Assembly (NCBI RefSeq): GCF_000414115.1
Contig: NZ_AOPZ01000073.1
Location: forward strand, 1 to 64,000
From: Streptomyces aurantiacus JA 4570
GTDB lineage: Bacteria; Actinomycetota; Actinomycetes; Streptomycetales; Streptomycetaceae
Reading direction: 5' to 3'
Length of the DNA: 64,000 bases
The position numbers and the translations under genes are program-made. The notes beneath the pieces were generated by a model. The model searched no databases. It was not told the origin of the DNA and saw only the letters and a program-made list of their open reading frames with translations. Every line of letters starts with the position of its first letter. Positions within the stretch are counted from its first letter, which is position 1. This document shows, piece after piece, positions 8,115 to 19,661 of the stretch.

Positions 8115-8968
8115 CCACCAGTTCCCCCGAGGGCGTCAGCCTGGGCATGCCCCAACTGCCCCCGCCGGACTACCCGGACGACGTCCGCGCCCGCCTCGAC
8201 GCCGACGCGCGCGAGATCGTCGCCCGCTACCCCGACTCCCGCTCGGCACTCCTGCCGCTGCTGCACCTGGTGCAGGCGGAGGAGGGACACGTGACGCGCA
8301 CCGGCATGCAGTTCTGCGCGGACACGCTGGACCTGACCACTGCGGAGGTGACGGCGGTCGCGACCTTCTACTCCATGTACCGCCGCAAGCCGTCCGGTGA
8401 CTACCAGGTCGGCGTCTGCACCAACACGCTCTGCGCGGTCATGGGCGGCGACGCCATCTTCGAGGCCCTCCAGGAGCACCTGGGCGTCGGCAACGGCGAG
8501 ACCACCGACGACGGCAAGGTGACGCTGGAGCACATCGAGTGCAACGCCGCCTGCGACTTCGCGCCCGTGGTGATGGTCAACTGGGAGTTCTTCGACAACC
8601 AGACCCCGGGCAGCGCCAAGCGCCTCGTCGACGACCTGCGCTCCGGCGCCCAGGTCGAACCGACCCGCGGCGCCCCGCTGTGCACCTTCAAGGAGACGGC
8701 GCGGATCCTGGCGGGCTTCCCCGACGAGCGCGCGGGCGCCGTCGAGGCGAGCGGCGGCGCGGGCCCCGCCTCACTGATCGGACTGCGCCTGGCCAAGGGC
8801 GAGGCACCCCCCGCGCGCGTGGTCCACCCGCGTACGGGCGGACCGGAGGGCACCCAGCCGCACGAGCCGTCTCCCACCGAGCACCTCAGCTCGCACGACG
8901 CGCCGCAGAAGACCTCGGCCTCCGACCCGGCCCACCCGGCCGGACCGACCGCCGAGGAGGGGGAGTGA
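8111..8968 (+). CDS. nuoE: NADH-quinone oxidoreductase subunit E
   Basis: A 285-residue thioredoxin-like [2Fe-2S] subunit (cluster N1a) of the NADH-oxidising module. The ligands are C103 and C108 in GVCTNTLC and C144 and C148 in IECNAACDF. It is longer than most NuoE proteins (about 165-240 residues) because of a disordered Pro/His/Ser-rich tail after residue 200. Both ends overlap neighbours (GTGA with nuoD, TGATG with nuoF). Confidence 0.96.
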   Translation: MTTSSPEGVSLGMPQLPPPDYPDDVRARLDADAREIVARYPDSRSALLPLLHLVQAEEGHVTRTGMQFCADTLDLTTAEVTAVATFYSMYRRKPSGDYQVGVCTNTLCAVMGGDAIFEALQEHLGVGNGETTDDGKVTLEHIECNAACDFAPVVMVNWEFFDNQTPGSAKRLVDDLRSGAQVEPTRGAPLCTFKETARILAGFPDERAGAVEASGGAGPASLIGLRLAKGEAPPARVVHPRTGGPEGTQPHEPSPTEHLSSHDAPQKTSASDPAHPAGPTAEEGE

Positions 8969-10338
8969 TGACGTTGGCCGCCGAGATCGACAACGAGACC
9001 AGCCCGGAGAAGCTGCTCGCGCCGGTGCTTTCGGCCTTCTGGGACGAGGACAAGTCCTGGACGCTGGACACCTACCGCCGCCACGACGGCTACGAGGGAC
9101 TGCGCAAGGCTCTCGCCATGGCGCCGGACGACCTGATCGCCTACGTGAAGGACTCCGGCCTGCGCGGCCGCGGCGGCGCGGGCTTCCCCACGGGAATGAA
9201 GTGGCAGTTCATTCCGCAGGGCGACGGCAAACCGCACTATCTAGTTGTCAACGCCGACGAGTCGGAGCCCGGGACCTGCAAGGACATCCCGCTCCTCTTC
9301 GCGAACCCGCACAGCCTCATCGAGGGCATCGTGATCGCCTGTTACGCGATCCGGTCTTCGCATGCGTTCATCTATCTGCGTGGTGAAGTCGTCCCCGTGC
9401 TGCGGCGGCTGCACGAAGCCGTGCGTGAGGCATACGCGGCGGGCTATCTCGGCACGAACGTGCTGGGCAGCGGACTCGACCTCGAACTCACCGTGCACGC
9501 GGGCGCGGGCGCGTACATCTGCGGTGAGGAGACCGCGCTGCTCGACTCGCTGGAAGGCCGCCGTGGCCAGCCGCGACTCCGTCCCCCTTTCCCCGCGGTC
9601 GCGGGCCTCTACGCGTGCCCCACTGTTGTCAACAACGTCGAGTCCATCGCGTCGGTTCCCGCGATCCTGCATCGCGGGAAAGACTGGTTCAAATCGATGG
9701 GCAGCGAGAAGTCGCCCGGCTTCACGCTCTATTCGCTCAGCGGGCACGTCGCCTCGCCCGGCCAGTACGAGGCGCCGCTCGGCATCACGCTGCGCCAGCT
9801 CCTCGACATGAGCGGTGGCATGCGGCCCGGCCACCGCCTCAAGTTCTGGACGCCCGGCGGCTCTTCGACGCCGATGTTCACCGACGAGCACCTCGACGTG
9901 CCGCTCGACTACGAGGGCGTGGGCGCCGCCGGATCCATGCTCGGCACCAAGGCCCTGCAGTGCTTCGACGAGACGACCTGCGTGGTGCGGGCCGTGACGC
10001 GCTGGACCGAGTTCTACGCCCACGAGTCCTGCGGCAAGTGCACGCCCTGCCGCGAAGGGACGTACTGGCTCGTGCAGTTGCTGCGCGACATCGAGGCCGG
10101 CAAGGGCGTCATGTCCGACCTCGACAAGCTGAACGACATCGCCGACAACATCAACGGCAAGTCCTTCTGCGCCCTCGGCGACGGCGCCGCCTCGCCGATC
10201 TTCTCCTCACTCAAGTACTTCCGCGAGGAGTACGAGCAGCACATCACCGGCAGGGGCTGCCCCTTCGACCCCGCCAAGTCGACGCTCTGGGCCGACCGGA
10301 GCGGCCGGTCCGACACGCACACGGAGGTGAACGCATGA
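8968..10338 (+). CDS. nuoF: NADH-quinone oxidoreductase subunit F
   Basis: A 456-residue subunit that binds NADH, FMN and cluster N3. [10 protein letters not shown] (67-76) is the nucleotide-binding loop, [12 protein letters not shown] follows it, and [18 protein letters not shown] forms the FMN site. The N3 cluster ligands are C355, C358 and C361 in [12 protein letters not shown], with C401 in [11 protein letters not shown]. Its presence shows that this first complex I can use NADH directly. The ATG overlaps the nuoE stop by one base. Confidence 0.97.
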   Translation: MTLAAEIDNETSPEKLLAPVLSAFWDEDKSWTLDTYRRHDGYEGLRKALAMAPDDLIAYVKDSGLRGRGGAGFPTGMKWQFIPQGDGKPHYLVVNADESEPGTCKDIPLLFANPHSLIEGIVIACYAIRSSHAFIYLRGEVVPVLRRLHEAVREAYAAGYLGTNVLGSGLDLELTVHAGAGAYICGEETALLDSLEGRRGQPRLRPPFPAVAGLYACPTVVNNVESIASVPAILHRGKDWFKSMGSEKSPGFTLYSLSGHVASPGQYEAPLGITLRQLLDMSGGMRPGHRLKFWTPGGSSTPMFTDEHLDVPLDYEGVGAAGSMLGTKALQCFDETTCVVRAVTRWTEFYAHESCGKCTPCREGTYWLVQLLRDIEAGKGVMSDLDKLNDIADNINGKSFCALGDGAASPIFSSLKYFREEYEQHITGRGCPFDPAKSTLWADRSGRSDTHTEVNA

Positions 10339-12848
10339 CAGTGACCACCAATAGCGCTCCCTCCGGGGGCGGAGAGCCGGCCGTTCCGCCGGAGGACCTG
10401 GTCTCGCTCACGATCGACGGCATCGAGATCAGCGTCCCCAAGGGCACGCTGGTGATCCGCGCCGCCGAACTCCTCGGCATCGAGATCCCGCGCTTCTGCG
10501 ACCACCCGCTGCTCGACCCGGCCGGCGCCTGCCGCCAGTGCATCGTCGAGGTGGAGGGCCAGCGCAAGCCGATGGCCTCCTGCACCATCACGTGCACCGA
10601 CGGCATGGTGGTGAAGTCGCAACTGACGTCCCCGGTGGCGGAGAAGGCGCAGCGCGGTGTGATGGAGCTGCTGCTCATCAACCATCCGCTGGACTGCCCG
10701 GTCTGCGACAAGGGTGGCGAGTGCCCGCTGCAGAATCAGGCCATGCAGGTCGGTGACCCGGACACCCGCTTCGAGGGCAAGAAGCGCACGTTCGAGAAGC
10801 CCGTGCCGATCTCCACGCAGGTCCTGCTCGACCGCGAGCGGTGCGTGCTGTGCGCGCGCTGCACCCGCTTCTCCAACCAGATCGCGGGCGACCCGATGAT
10901 CGAACTCCTGGAGCGCGGGGCCCTCCAGCAGGTGGGCACGGGCGAGGGCGACCCCTTCGAGTCGTACTTCTCCGGGAACACCATCCAGATCTGCCCGGTG
11001 GGCGCGCTCACGTCGGCCGCCTACCGCTTCCGGTCGCGCCCCTTCGACCTGGTGTCGTCGCCTTCGGTGTGCGAGCACTGCGCGGGCGGCTGCGCGACGC
11101 GTACGGACCACCGGCGCGGCAAGGTCATGCGGCGGCTCGCGCAGGACGACCCCGAGGTCAACGAGGAGTGGATCTGCGACAAGGGGCGCTTCGGCTTCCG
11201 CTACGCGCAGAAGCCGGACCGCCTGACCACGCCCCTGGTGCGCGACGCCGACTCCGGAGAGCTCGAACCGGCGTCCTGGCCCGAGGCGTTGGAGGCTGCC
11301 GCCAAGGGGCTCGCGGCCGCGCGCGGGCGTGCCGGGGTGCTGACCGGCGGGCGGCTCACCGTGGAGGACGCCTACGCGTACAGCAAGTACGCGCGCGTGG
11401 TACTCGACACGAACGACATCGACTTCCGCGCGCGGGTGCACTCCAGCGAGGAGGCCGACTTCCTCGCGGCACGCGTCGCCGGGCGCGGCCGTGACCTCGA
11501 CGGCGGCGGAGTGACGTACACCGCCCTGGAGAAGGCGCCCGCCGTCCTGCTCGTCGGCCTGGAGTCCGAGGAGGAGGCGCCCGGCGTCTTCCTGCGGCTG
11601 CGCAAGGCATGGCGCAAGCACGGGCAGCGCAGCTTCTCGCTCGCCACGTACGCGACCCGCGGTCTGGCGAAGGCCGGCGGCACGCTGCTGCCCGCCGCGC
11701 CCGGCACCGAGACCGAGTGGCTGGACGCGCTCGCGGCCGGCGTCGGCCTGGACGAGGACGGCACGCGGGCCGCAGATGCGCTGCGCGCCGAAGGTGCCGT
11801 CATCGTCGTCGGGGAGCGGCTCGCGGCCGTACCGGGCGCCCTCACCGCCGCCGTACGGGCCGCCTCTGCGACCGGCGCCCAGCTGGTGTGGATCCCGCGT
11901 CGCGCGGGCGAGCGCGGTGCCGTCGAGGCCGGCGCGGTGCCGTCGCTTCTTCCGGGCGGCCGTCCGGCCACCGACCCGCGCGCGCGGGTCGAGGTCGCCG
12001 GTGTCTGGGGCGTCGCCGAACTCCCGCACCGCTACGGCCGCGACACCGGCCAGATCGTCGAGGCCGCCGCCACCGGCGAGCTGGGCGCCCTGCTCGTCGC
12101 GGGCGTGGAGGTCGCCGACCTGCCCGACCCGGCGCGCGCGCGTGAGGCACTCGACGCGGTCGGCTTCCTGGTCTCGCTGGAGCTGCGGCCGAGCGAGGTG
12201 ACGGAACGTGCCGACGTGGTGCTTCCCGTGGCCGCCGTCGCCGAGAAGCCCGGCACCTTCCTCAACTGGGAAGGCAGGGCCCGGCTTTTCGAAGCGGCGC
12301 TCAAGCCGGACCACATGACACGCTGGCTCGCCCCGTCCGACGCGCGCGTGCTGCACATGCTGGCCGACGCGGGCGACGTCCAGCTGGGCCTGCCCGACCT
12401 GCTGAGCATCCGGCGTGAGCTGGACCGGCTCGGCGGCTGGGACGGGCCGCACGCGACGGAGCCTTTGGAGACGGCGGTCCAGCCGCCCCGGCCCGCCGCC
12501 GGGGAAGCCGTCCTCGCGGGCCACCGGCTGCTGCTCGACCAGGGCCGTCTCCAGGAGGGCGACGACGCGCTCGCCGGGACGCGGCACCCGGCGGTGGCCC
12601 GGCTCTCGGCGGCCACCGCGGCCGAGGCGGGCGTCAAGGACGGAGACGCGCTCGCCGTCACCGGCTCCGCGGGCGTGACCACGCTGCCGCTGCTGGTCAC
12701 GCGGATGCCCGACCGCGTGGTCTGGCTGCCGCTGAACTCGGCCGGGGGAGGCGTCACTTCGGACACCGGCGCCCGGCCCGGCGAAATCGTCCGCATCGGC
12801 CCTGCCGTCCTGTCGGCGCCCGCCGGGGCCACGGAGGTGACGTCGTGA
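10335..12848 (+). CDS. nuoG: NADH-quinone oxidoreductase subunit G
   Basis: An 837-residue iron-sulfur subunit. An N-terminal ferredoxin-like domain binds [2Fe-2S] N1b (C55, C66, C69, C83); N5 has the His ligand form (H117, C121, C124, C130); N4 uses C170, C173, C176 and C220. A further C246-x2-C249-x3-C253-x27-C281 set matches the extra cluster N7 known from some bacterial NuoG proteins. The rest is a molybdopterin-oxidoreductase-like domain that lacks a cofactor role in this family. The ATG overlaps the nuoF stop. Confidence 0.96.
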   Translation: MTVTTNSAPSGGGEPAVPPEDLVSLTIDGIEISVPKGTLVIRAAELLGIEIPRFCDHPLLDPAGACRQCIVEVEGQRKPMASCTITCTDGMVVKSQLTSPVAEKAQRGVMELLLINHPLDCPVCDKGGECPLQNQAMQVGDPDTRFEGKKRTFEKPVPISTQVLLDRERCVLCARCTRFSNQIAGDPMIELLERGALQQVGTGEGDPFESYFSGNTIQICPVGALTSAAYRFRSRPFDLVSSPSVCEHCAGGCATRTDHRRGKVMRRLAQDDPEVNEEWICDKGRFGFRYAQKPDRLTTPLVRDADSGELEPASWPEALEAAAKGLAAARGRAGVLTGGRLTVEDAYAYSKYARVVLDTNDIDFRARVHSSEEADFLAARVAGRGRDLDGGGVTYTALEKAPAVLLVGLESEEEAPGVFLRLRKAWRKHGQRSFSLATYATRGLAKAGGTLLPAAPGTETEWLDALAAGVGLDEDGTRAADALRAEGAVIVVGERLAAVPGALTAAVRAASATGAQLVWIPRRAGERGAVEAGAVPSLLPGGRPATDPRARVEVAGVWGVAELPHRYGRDTGQIVEAAATGELGALLVAGVEVADLPDPARAREALDAVGFLVSLELRPSEVTERADVVLPVAAVAEKPGTFLNWEGRARLFEAALKPDHMTRWLAPSDARVLHMLADAGDVQLGLPDLLSIRRELDRLGGWDGPHATEPLETAVQPPRPAAGEAVLAGHRLLLDQGRLQEGDDALAGTRHPAVARLSAATAAEAGVKDGDALAVTGSAGVTTLPLLVTRMPDRVVWLPLNSAGGGVTSDTGARPGEIVRIGPAVLSAPAGATEVTS

Positions 12849-14236
12849 TGCTTCAGGCAGTGCACACCGCGCAGACAGCGGTGCCCCTGGCGGCCGAAGA
12901 CCTGTCGATGTTCGGCCGCGACCCCTGGTGGCTCGTCGTCATCAAGGCCGTCTTCTGCTTCGCCTTCCTGATGATCACCGTGCTGTTCTCCATCGTGTGG
13001 GAGCGCAAGGTCGTCGCCTGGATGCAGCTGCGCATCGGCCCCAACCGGCACGGCCCCTGGGGCATGCTGCAGTCCCTCGCGGACGGCATCAAGCTGATGC
13101 TCAAGGAAGACCTCATCGTCAAGCGCGCGGACAAGGTGGTCTACGTCCTCGCGCCGATCGTCGCCGCCATCCCCGCCTTCATGGCGATCGCGGTGATCCC
13201 CTTCGGGCCCGCGGGCAACGAGGTCTCGATCTTCGGCCACCGCACCACGATGCAGCTCACCGACCTGCCCATCGCGATGCTTTACATCCTCGCGGTCGCC
13301 TCGGTCGGCATCTACGGCATCGTCCTGGCGGGCTGGAGCTCCGGCTCCACGTACCCGCTGCTCGGCGGCCTGCGCTCGTGCGCGCAGATGATCTCGTACG
13401 AGATCGCGATGGGCGCCGCGTTCGCCTCGGTGTTCCTGTACTCCGGGTCGATGTCGACGTCGCGGATCGTCGAGGCGCAGGAGGGCCGCTGGTACGTCCT
13501 GCTGCTTCCGGTGTCGTTCCTGATCTACATCGTGACGATGATCGGTGAGACCAACCGCGCGCCGTTCGACATGCCGGAGTCCGAGGGCGACCTGGTCGGC
13601 GGCTTCAACACCGAGTACTCGTCGATCAAGTTCGCGATGTTCATGCTCGCCGAGTACGTCAACATGGTCACCGTCTCGGCCGTGTCCGTGACCCTCTTCC
13701 TGGGTGGCTGGCGGGCCCCGTGGCCCATCAGCACCTTCTGGGAGGGCGCGAACCACGGCTGGTGGCCGATGGCCTGGTTCGTGCTCAAGGTGCAGCTGCT
13801 GTTGTTCTTCTTCATCTGGCTGCGCGGCACGCTGCCCCGCGTCCGTTACGACCAGCTGATGAAGCTGGGCTGGAAGGTCCTCATCCCCGTCTCGGTGGTC
13901 TGGCTGATGCTCGTCGCCACCGTCCGGGCGCTGCGCAACGAGGACTATGACTTCAGCGAGATCGCGCTCTACGTAGGCGGCGGAGTGCTCGCCCTGTTGT
14001 TGCTCTCCGTGCTCGTGGACATCTTCCGCGACAAGCGCGAGAAGCAGGAGGCGGCGGCCGGACCGCCCGCGGAATCCGATGCGTTCGACCCGATGGCCGG
14101 GGGATTCCCGGTGCCGCCGCTGCCCGGACAGAGCCTGCCGCCGGTGCCGCGGCGACGCCCGCGCCACGAGCGGGAGTTGATTGTCAGTGGTGGGCCCGAT
14201 ACTCAAAGTGACGGAAAGGAGGCGTCCGATGGCTGA
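12845..14236 (+). CDS. nuoH: NADH-quinone oxidoreductase subunit H
   Basis: A 463-residue membrane subunit with about eight helices that couples quinone reduction to proton pumping. The family signatures [20 protein letters not shown] and [20 protein letters not shown] are intact. From about residue 390 it has a 70-residue charged, Pro-rich cytoplasmic tail absent from E. coli NuoH and from NuoH2 of the second cluster. The start is GTG at 12845 or ATG at 12848; both overlap the nuoG stop. Its 3' end overlaps nuoI by 8 bases. Confidence 0.96.
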   Translation: MMLQAVHTAQTAVPLAAEDLSMFGRDPWWLVVIKAVFCFAFLMITVLFSIVWERKVVAWMQLRIGPNRHGPWGMLQSLADGIKLMLKEDLIVKRADKVVYVLAPIVAAIPAFMAIAVIPFGPAGNEVSIFGHRTTMQLTDLPIAMLYILAVASVGIYGIVLAGWSSGSTYPLLGGLRSCAQMISYEIAMGAAFASVFLYSGSMSTSRIVEAQEGRWYVLLLPVSFLIYIVTMIGETNRAPFDMPESEGDLVGGFNTEYSSIKFAMFMLAEYVNMVTVSAVSVTLFLGGWRAPWPISTFWEGANHGWWPMAWFVLKVQLLLFFFIWLRGTLPRVRYDQLMKLGWKVLIPVSVVWLMLVATVRALRNEDYDFSEIALYVGGGVLALLLLSVLVDIFRDKREKQEAAAGPPAESDAFDPMAGGFPVPPLPGQSLPPVPRRRPRHERELIVSGGPDTQSDGKEASDG

Positions 14237-15008
14237 GCAGTCGAACATGCCGGACCGGCCGGAGCACTCGCAGCTGCCCGAGCAGCAGGCGGCCGACCCG
14301 CAGCAGTCGAATCAGTCCAACCAGGGGTTCCAGAACCCCGTCGCGGGCTTCGGCGTGACCTTCAAGGCCATGTTCAAGAAGCGGCTGACCGAGCAGTATC
14401 CGGAGCAGCAGAAGACCACCGCTCCCCGGTTCCACGGCCGGCACCAGCTCAACCGCCATCCGGACGGCCTGGAGAAGTGCGTCGGCTGCGAGCTGTGCGC
14501 CTGGGCCTGTCCCGCGGACGCCATCTACGTGGAGGGCGCGGACAACACCGAGGAGGAGCGCTACTCCCCGGGCGAGCGGTACGGCCGCGTCTATCAGATC
14601 AACTACGCCCGCTGCATCCTGTGCGGCCTGTGCATCGAGGCGTGCCCCACGCGCGCGTTGACGATGACGAACGAATTCGAGCTGGCCGACAGCAGCCGCG
14701 AGAACCTCATCTACACCAAGGAGCAGCTCCTCGCCGGCCTCGAAGAGGGCATGGTCGACGCGCCGCACGCGATCTACCCCGGCATGGACGAGGGCGACTA
14801 CTACCGCGGCCTGGTCACGCAGGCCGCGCCGGGCACGGTGCCGCAAGCCGCCGTCTCCCGCGGCGAGAAGCCGGCCTCCGAGGTGACCGTCCCCGAGGGC
14901 GTCGGCCCCGAGCCCACCGCCGCCGCGCAGGCCGGATCCGGCCGGGGCGTCTCCGGGAGCGGCCCGTCGGGGGAGCGGCCGTCCGGGGACCGGGGGGTGG
15001 GGGCATGA
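14229..15008 (+). CDS. nuoI: NADH-quinone oxidoreductase subunit I
   Basis: A 259-residue ferredoxin-like subunit with two [4Fe-4S] clusters (N6a, N6b) that bridges NuoG and NuoB. Ligands: C84, C87, C90, C94 in [15 protein letters not shown] and C129, C132, C135, C139 in [15 protein letters not shown]. Residues 1-40 are a Gln/Asn/Pro-rich extension and the last 60 residues are also disordered. The ATG at 14229 is fixed by AAAGGAGG, one of the strongest ribosome sites in the operon, which lies inside the nuoH coding end. Confidence 0.96.
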   Translation: MAEQSNMPDRPEHSQLPEQQAADPQQSNQSNQGFQNPVAGFGVTFKAMFKKRLTEQYPEQQKTTAPRFHGRHQLNRHPDGLEKCVGCELCAWACPADAIYVEGADNTEEERYSPGERYGRVYQINYARCILCGLCIEACPTRALTMTNEFELADSSRENLIYTKEQLLAGLEEGMVDAPHAIYPGMDEGDYYRGLVTQAAPGTVPQAAVSRGEKPASEVTVPEGVGPEPTAAAQAGSGRGVSGSGPSGERPSGDRGVGA

Positions 15009-15871
15009 CCGACCTCGCGGCCTACACCACCTCCACGGGCGAGGCATTCCAGTTCTGGGTGCTCGGCACGGTCGCCGTGATCGGCGCGCTGTGCACGATC
15101 CTCATGAAGAAAGCGGTGCACAGCGCGCTGTGCCTGGCCGGAACCATGATCGTCCTGGCGGTGTTCTACCTCGCCAACGGCGCGTATTTCCTGGGCATCG
15201 TCCAGATCGTGGTCTACACGGGCGCGATCATGATGCTGTTCCTCTTCGTGGTCATGCTCGTCGGCGTCACCGCCGCCGACTCCCTGAAGGAGACCATCAA
15301 GGGTCAGCGCTGGCTGGCCGCCGTGTGCGGTCTCGGCTTCGCCATCCTGCTGTTCGCGGGCATCGGCAACGCCTCCCTGAAGGACTTCAACGGCCTGGCC
15401 AAGGCCAACGAGGGCGGCAACGTGGAGGGCCTCGCGGCCCTCATCTTCACGAAGTACGTCTTCGCCTTCGAGATCACCGGTGCCCTGCTGATCACCGCGA
15501 CGGTCGGCGCGATGGTCCTCACCCACCGCGAGCGCACGGAGCGCGCCAAGACCCAGCGCGAGCGCTCCGAGGAGCGCGTGCGCGAGGGCAAGCACCTGCC
15601 GCCGCTGCCGGCCCCGGGTGTGTACGCCCGGCACAACGCGGTGGACATCGCGGGCCTGCTCCCGGACGGCACGCCGTCGGAGCTCACGGTCAACAAGACG
15701 CTGCGCGAGCGCGGCCAGATCCGGGACGTCTCCAGTGAGGCGCTCGACGACCTGCGGGCCCTCGAGCAGCGCGCCACGGACCGCCTGGAGCGGCCGGACC
15801 TGCACCGGACGGACACCGGCCGGAACGGCGACGGCGATCGCGCCGAGGAGACCGAGGAGGCGTCGAAGTGA
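15005..15871 (+). CDS. nuoJ: NADH-quinone oxidoreductase subunit J
   Basis: A 288-residue membrane subunit. The first 175 residues contain five transmembrane helices, including the conserved third-helix region [20 protein letters not shown] with its pi-bulge-forming residues. A long Arg/Glu-rich cytoplasmic tail follows, so the protein is over 100 residues longer than E. coli NuoJ. The start overlaps the nuoI stop as ATGA and the stop overlaps nuoK as GTGA. Confidence 0.95.
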   Translation: MTDLAAYTTSTGEAFQFWVLGTVAVIGALCTILMKKAVHSALCLAGTMIVLAVFYLANGAYFLGIVQIVVYTGAIMMLFLFVVMLVGVTAADSLKETIKGQRWLAAVCGLGFAILLFAGIGNASLKDFNGLAKANEGGNVEGLAALIFTKYVFAFEITGALLITATVGAMVLTHRERTERAKTQRERSEERVREGKHLPPLPAPGVYARHNAVDIAGLLPDGTPSELTVNKTLRERGQIRDVSSEALDDLRALEQRATDRLERPDLHRTDTGRNGDGDRAEETEEASK

Positions 15872-16167
15872 ATCCGGTCAACTATCTGTATCTGGCGGCG
15901 CTGCTGTTCGCCATCGGCGCCACCGGCGTTCTGATCAGGCGCAACGCCATCGTCGTCTTCATGTGCATCGAGCTGATGCTGAACGCCTGCAACCTCGCGT
16001 TCGTCGCCTTCTCCCGGCTGCACGGCAACTTGGACGGCCAGATCATCGCCTTCTTCACGATGGTCGTCGCCGCCGCCGAAGTCGTGGTCGGGCTCGCGAT
16101 CATCGTGTCGCTGTTCCGCTCCCGCCACTCGGCCTCGGTCGACGACGCCAGCCTGATGAAGCTGTAA
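15868..16167 (+). CDS. nuoK: NADH-quinone oxidoreductase subunit K
   Basis: A 99-residue, three-helix subunit, a typical length. The two membrane glutamates needed for proton transfer are present: E35 in [12 protein letters not shown] and E71 in [13 protein letters not shown]. Starts with GTG and overlaps the nuoJ stop; a 15-base gap separates it from nuoL. Confidence 0.96.
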   Translation: MNPVNYLYLAALLFAIGATGVLIRRNAIVVFMCIELMLNACNLAFVAFSRLHGNLDGQIIAFFTMVVAAAEVVVGLAIIVSLFRSRHSASVDDASLMKL

Positions 16168-16182
16168 GGGGTCGCTAGAACC

Positions 16183-18084
16183 GTGAACACAGAGAACTTG
16201 ATTGCGCTGCTGGTGGCGGCGCCTCTGCTCGGAGCGGCCGTACTGCTGTGCGGCGGGCGCCGGTTGGACCGCGTGGGCCCCTGGCTCGGCACGCTGCTCG
16301 CGGCCGTCCCCTTCGTGATCGGCCTGGTGCTCTTCACCGACATGCTCGGCAAGGGCGCCGAGGAGCGGTCCCTGCATCAGCACCTGTTCAGCTGGATCCC
16401 CGTCGAGGGCTTCCAGGCGGACGTCGCCTTCCAGCTCGACCAGCTGTCGATGACGTTCGTCCTGCTGATCTCCGGTGTGGGCACGCTGATCCACCTGTAC
16501 TCGATCGGGTACATGGAGCACGACGAGCGGCGCCGCCGCTTCTTCGGCTATCTGAACCTGTTCCTCGCGGCGATGCTCCTGCTGGTCCTCGCCGACAACT
16601 ACCTGCTCCTGTACGTCGGCTGGGAGGGCGTCGGCCTCGCCTCGTACCTCCTGATCGGCTTCTGGCAGCACAAGCCCAGCGCGGCCACCGCGGCCAAGAA
16701 GGCATTCCTGGTCAACCGCGTCGGCGACATGGGCCTGTCGATCGCCATCATGCTGATGTTCACCACCTTCGGGACGTTCGCCTTCGAGCCCGTCCTGGGG
16801 GCCGCCGAAGAGACCAGCGAGGGCAAGCTGACGGCGATCGGCCTGATGCTGCTGCTCGCGGCCTGCGGCAAGTCCGCCCAGGTGCCGCTGCAGTCCTGGC
16901 TCGGGGACGCGATGGAGGGCCCGACCCCGGTCTCGGCCCTCATCCACGCGGCGACGATGGTGACCGCCGGTGTGTACTTGATCGTCCGCTCCGGGGTGAT
17001 CTTCAACGGCGCCCCGGACGCGCAGTTGGCCGTCACCGTGGTGGGCGCCGTGACGCTCCTCTTCGGTGCGATCGTCGGTTGCGCGAAGGACGACATCAAG
17101 AAGGCCCTCGCAGGGTCGACGATGTCCCAGATCGGCTACATGATCCTGGCCGCGGGCCTCGGCCCCATCGGCTACGTCTTCGCGATCATGCACCTGGTGA
17201 CGCACGGCTTCTTCAAGGCCGGGCTCTTCCTCGGCGCCGGTTCGGTCATGCACGGCATGAACGACGAGGTGGACATGCGGAAGTACGGCGGCCTGCGGAA
17301 GTACATGCCGGTGACCTTCGTGACCTTCGGTCTCGGCTATCTCGCCATCATCGGCTTCCCGGGCCTGTCCGGCTTCTTCTCCAAGGACAAGATCATCGAG
17401 GCGGCGTTCGCCAAGGGCGGCACGGAGGGCTGGATCCTCGGCTCCGTGGCACTGCTCGGCGCGGCCATCACGGCGTACTACATGACCCGCGTGATGATCA
17501 TGACCTTCTTCGGAGAGAAGCGGTGGGAGCCGGACGCACAGGGCAACGCCCCGCATCCGCACGAGTCGCCGAAGTCGATGACGATTCCGATGATCCTGCT
17601 CGCCGTGGGATCGGTGTTCGCGGGTGGATTCTTCAGCATCGGTGACCGGTTCATGCACTGGCTGGAGCCGGTCACGCACCATGACCACGGCGACTCCCCG
17701 CTCAGCGCCGCCACGGTCACGGGCGCCACCATGGTGGTCCTGGTCATCGGCGTGAGCATGGCCTGGGTGCAGTACGGCCGCCGTCCGGTGCCGTCCGTCG
17801 CCCCGCGCGGCTCGCTGGTCACCCGCGCGGCCCGCCGCGATCTGCTCCAGGACGACTTCAACCACGTGGTCCTGGTGCGCGGCGGCGAGCACCTCACACG
17901 CTCCCTGGTGTACGTCGACCACACCCTGGTCGACGGCGTGGTCAACGGCACGGCGGCCTCGGTCGGCGGGCTCTCCGGGCGGCTGCGCAAGCTGCAGAAC
18001 GGCTACGCACGCAGTTACGCGGTCTCGATGTTCGGCGGCGCGGCGGTCCTCATCGTCGCGACGCTGCTGATGAGGGCGGTCTGA
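16183..18084 (+). CDS. nuoL: NADH-quinone oxidoreductase subunit L
   Basis: A 633-residue antiporter-like proton-pumping subunit at the far end of the membrane arm. The family signature [20 protein letters not shown] is clear, as is the helix [18 protein letters not shown] with the conserved Glu. The C-terminal part carries the lateral helix that clamps NuoM and NuoN. It is distinguished from NuoM and NuoN by length and by this C-terminal extension. Five bases separate it from nuoM. Confidence 0.96.
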   Translation: MNTENLIALLVAAPLLGAAVLLCGGRRLDRVGPWLGTLLAAVPFVIGLVLFTDMLGKGAEERSLHQHLFSWIPVEGFQADVAFQLDQLSMTFVLLISGVGTLIHLYSIGYMEHDERRRRFFGYLNLFLAAMLLLVLADNYLLLYVGWEGVGLASYLLIGFWQHKPSAATAAKKAFLVNRVGDMGLSIAIMLMFTTFGTFAFEPVLGAAEETSEGKLTAIGLMLLLAACGKSAQVPLQSWLGDAMEGPTPVSALIHAATMVTAGVYLIVRSGVIFNGAPDAQLAVTVVGAVTLLFGAIVGCAKDDIKKALAGSTMSQIGYMILAAGLGPIGYVFAIMHLVTHGFFKAGLFLGAGSVMHGMNDEVDMRKYGGLRKYMPVTFVTFGLGYLAIIGFPGLSGFFSKDKIIEAAFAKGGTEGWILGSVALLGAAITAYYMTRVMIMTFFGEKRWEPDAQGNAPHPHESPKSMTIPMILLAVGSVFAGGFFSIGDRFMHWLEPVTHHDHGDSPLSAATVTGATMVVLVIGVSMAWVQYGRRPVPSVAPRGSLVTRAARRDLLQDDFNHVVLVRGGEHLTRSLVYVDHTLVDGVVNGTAASVGGLSGRLRKLQNGYARSYAVSMFGGAAVLIVATLLMRAV

Positions 18085-18089
18085 TACCG

Positions 18090-19661
18090 ATGTCCTTTCC
18101 TCTGCTGACAGCGACGGCCGCGCTCCCCGCGGTGGGCGCGATCGCCACGGCGGCCGTACCGGCCGCGCGGCGGGCCGCCGCCAAGTGGCTCGCGCTGTTC
18201 TTCTCGCTGGCCACCCTCGTGCTGGCCGTCGTGGTCCTCGTCCGGTTCGACCCGGACGGCGACCGCTATCAACTGACCGAATCGCGCGCCTGGATCGCGG
18301 ACTTCGGAGTGCGGTACGAACTCGGGGTCGACGGCATCGGCGTCGCCCTGATCGCGCTCACCGCCCTCCTGATCCCCTTCATCATCCTGGCGGGCTGGCA
18401 CGACGCCGACCCGCTGGAAACGAAGTCGTCGCGCTGGCGGCCGACTCAGGGCTTCTTCGCCCTGATCCTGGCCGTCGAGGCGATGGTGATCATCTCCTTC
18501 GAGGCGACCGACGTCTTCCTCTTCTACATCTTCTTCGAAGCCATGCTCATCCCGATGTACTTCCTCATCGGCGGCTTCGGAGACCGCGCCCACGCGGGCA
18601 GCGACGAGAAGGCATCGGCGCAACGCTCGTACGCGGCAGTGAAGTTCCTGCTCTACAACCTGGTCGGCGGCCTCATCATGCTGGCCGCCGTGATCGGGCT
18701 CTACGTAGTCGCGGGAAACTTCTCGCTCCAGGAGATCGCCGAAGCGCGGGCCAACGGCTCGCTCGACATGGCGACCAACACCGAGCGGCTGCTGTTCCTC
18801 GGCTTCTTCTTCGCCTTCGCAGTGAAGGCCCCGCTGTGGCCGCTGCACACCTGGCTGCCGAACGCGATGGGCGAGGCCACGGCCCCGGTCGCCGTGCTGA
18901 TCACGGCGGTGGTCGACAAGGTCGGCACGTTCGCGATGCTGCGCTTCTGCCTTCAGCTCTTCCCGGAGGCGAGCAAGTGGGCGACGCCCGTCATCCTCGT
19001 ACTCGCGCTGATCAGCATCATCTACGGAGCGCTGCTCGCCGTGGGCCAGCGCGACATCAAACGCCTGGTGGCGTACGCGTCGATCTCGCACTTCGGGTTC
19101 ATCATCCTCGGCATCTTCGCGATGACGTCCCAGGGGCAGTCCGGCGCGACGCTCTACATGGTCAACCACGGCCTCTCCACGGCCGCCCTGATGCTGGTCG
19201 CCGGCTTCCTCATCTCGCGCCGCGGCTCGCGTCTGATCGCGGACTACGGAGGAGTGCAGAAGGTGGCGCCGGTGCTGGCGGGCACTTTCCTGGTCGGCGG
19301 TCTCGCCACGCTCTCGCTGCCGGGGCTCGCGCCCTTCGTCAGTGAGTTCCTGGTCCTGGTGGGCGTCTTCGCGCGCTATCCGGCGGTCGGCATCATCGCG
19401 ACCCTCGGCATCGTGCTCGCCGCGCTCTACACCCTCGTCCTCTACCAGCGGACGATGACGGGCCCGGTGAAGCCGGAGGTGTCGGCGATGCCGGACCTGC
19501 GCGTGCGTGAACTCGCCGTCGTCGCCCCGCTGATCGCGCTCCTGATCGGCCTCGGTGTCTACCCGAAGCCGCTCACCGAGCTGGTGAACCCGGCGGTCAA
19601 GCACACCATGTCCGACGTACAGAAGAAGGACCCCCAGCCCGAGGTGGAGGCGGCCAAGTGA
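18090..19661 (+). CDS. nuoM: NADH-quinone oxidoreductase subunit M
   Basis: A 523-residue antiporter-like membrane subunit with about 14 helices. The conserved Glu-containing stretch FLFYIFFEAMLIPMYFLIGG and the signature HTWLPNAMGEATAPVAVLI are present. It forms one of the three proton half-channels modules of complex I. The last codons overlap nuoN by a GTGA. Confidence 0.96.
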   Translation: MSFPLLTATAALPAVGAIATAAVPAARRAAAKWLALFFSLATLVLAVVVLVRFDPDGDRYQLTESRAWIADFGVRYELGVDGIGVALIALTALLIPFIILAGWHDADPLETKSSRWRPTQGFFALILAVEAMVIISFEATDVFLFYIFFEAMLIPMYFLIGGFGDRAHAGSDEKASAQRSYAAVKFLLYNLVGGLIMLAAVIGLYVVAGNFSLQEIAEARANGSLDMATNTERLLFLGFFFAFAVKAPLWPLHTWLPNAMGEATAPVAVLITAVVDKVGTFAMLRFCLQLFPEASKWATPVILVLALISIIYGALLAVGQRDIKRLVAYASISHFGFIILGIFAMTSQGQSGATLYMVNHGLSTAALMLVAGFLISRRGSRLIADYGGVQKVAPVLAGTFLVGGLATLSLPGLAPFVSEFLVLVGVFARYPAVGIIATLGIVLAALYTLVLYQRTMTGPVKPEVSAMPDLRVRELAVVAPLIALLIGLGVYPKPLTELVNPAVKHTMSDVQKKDPQPEVEAAK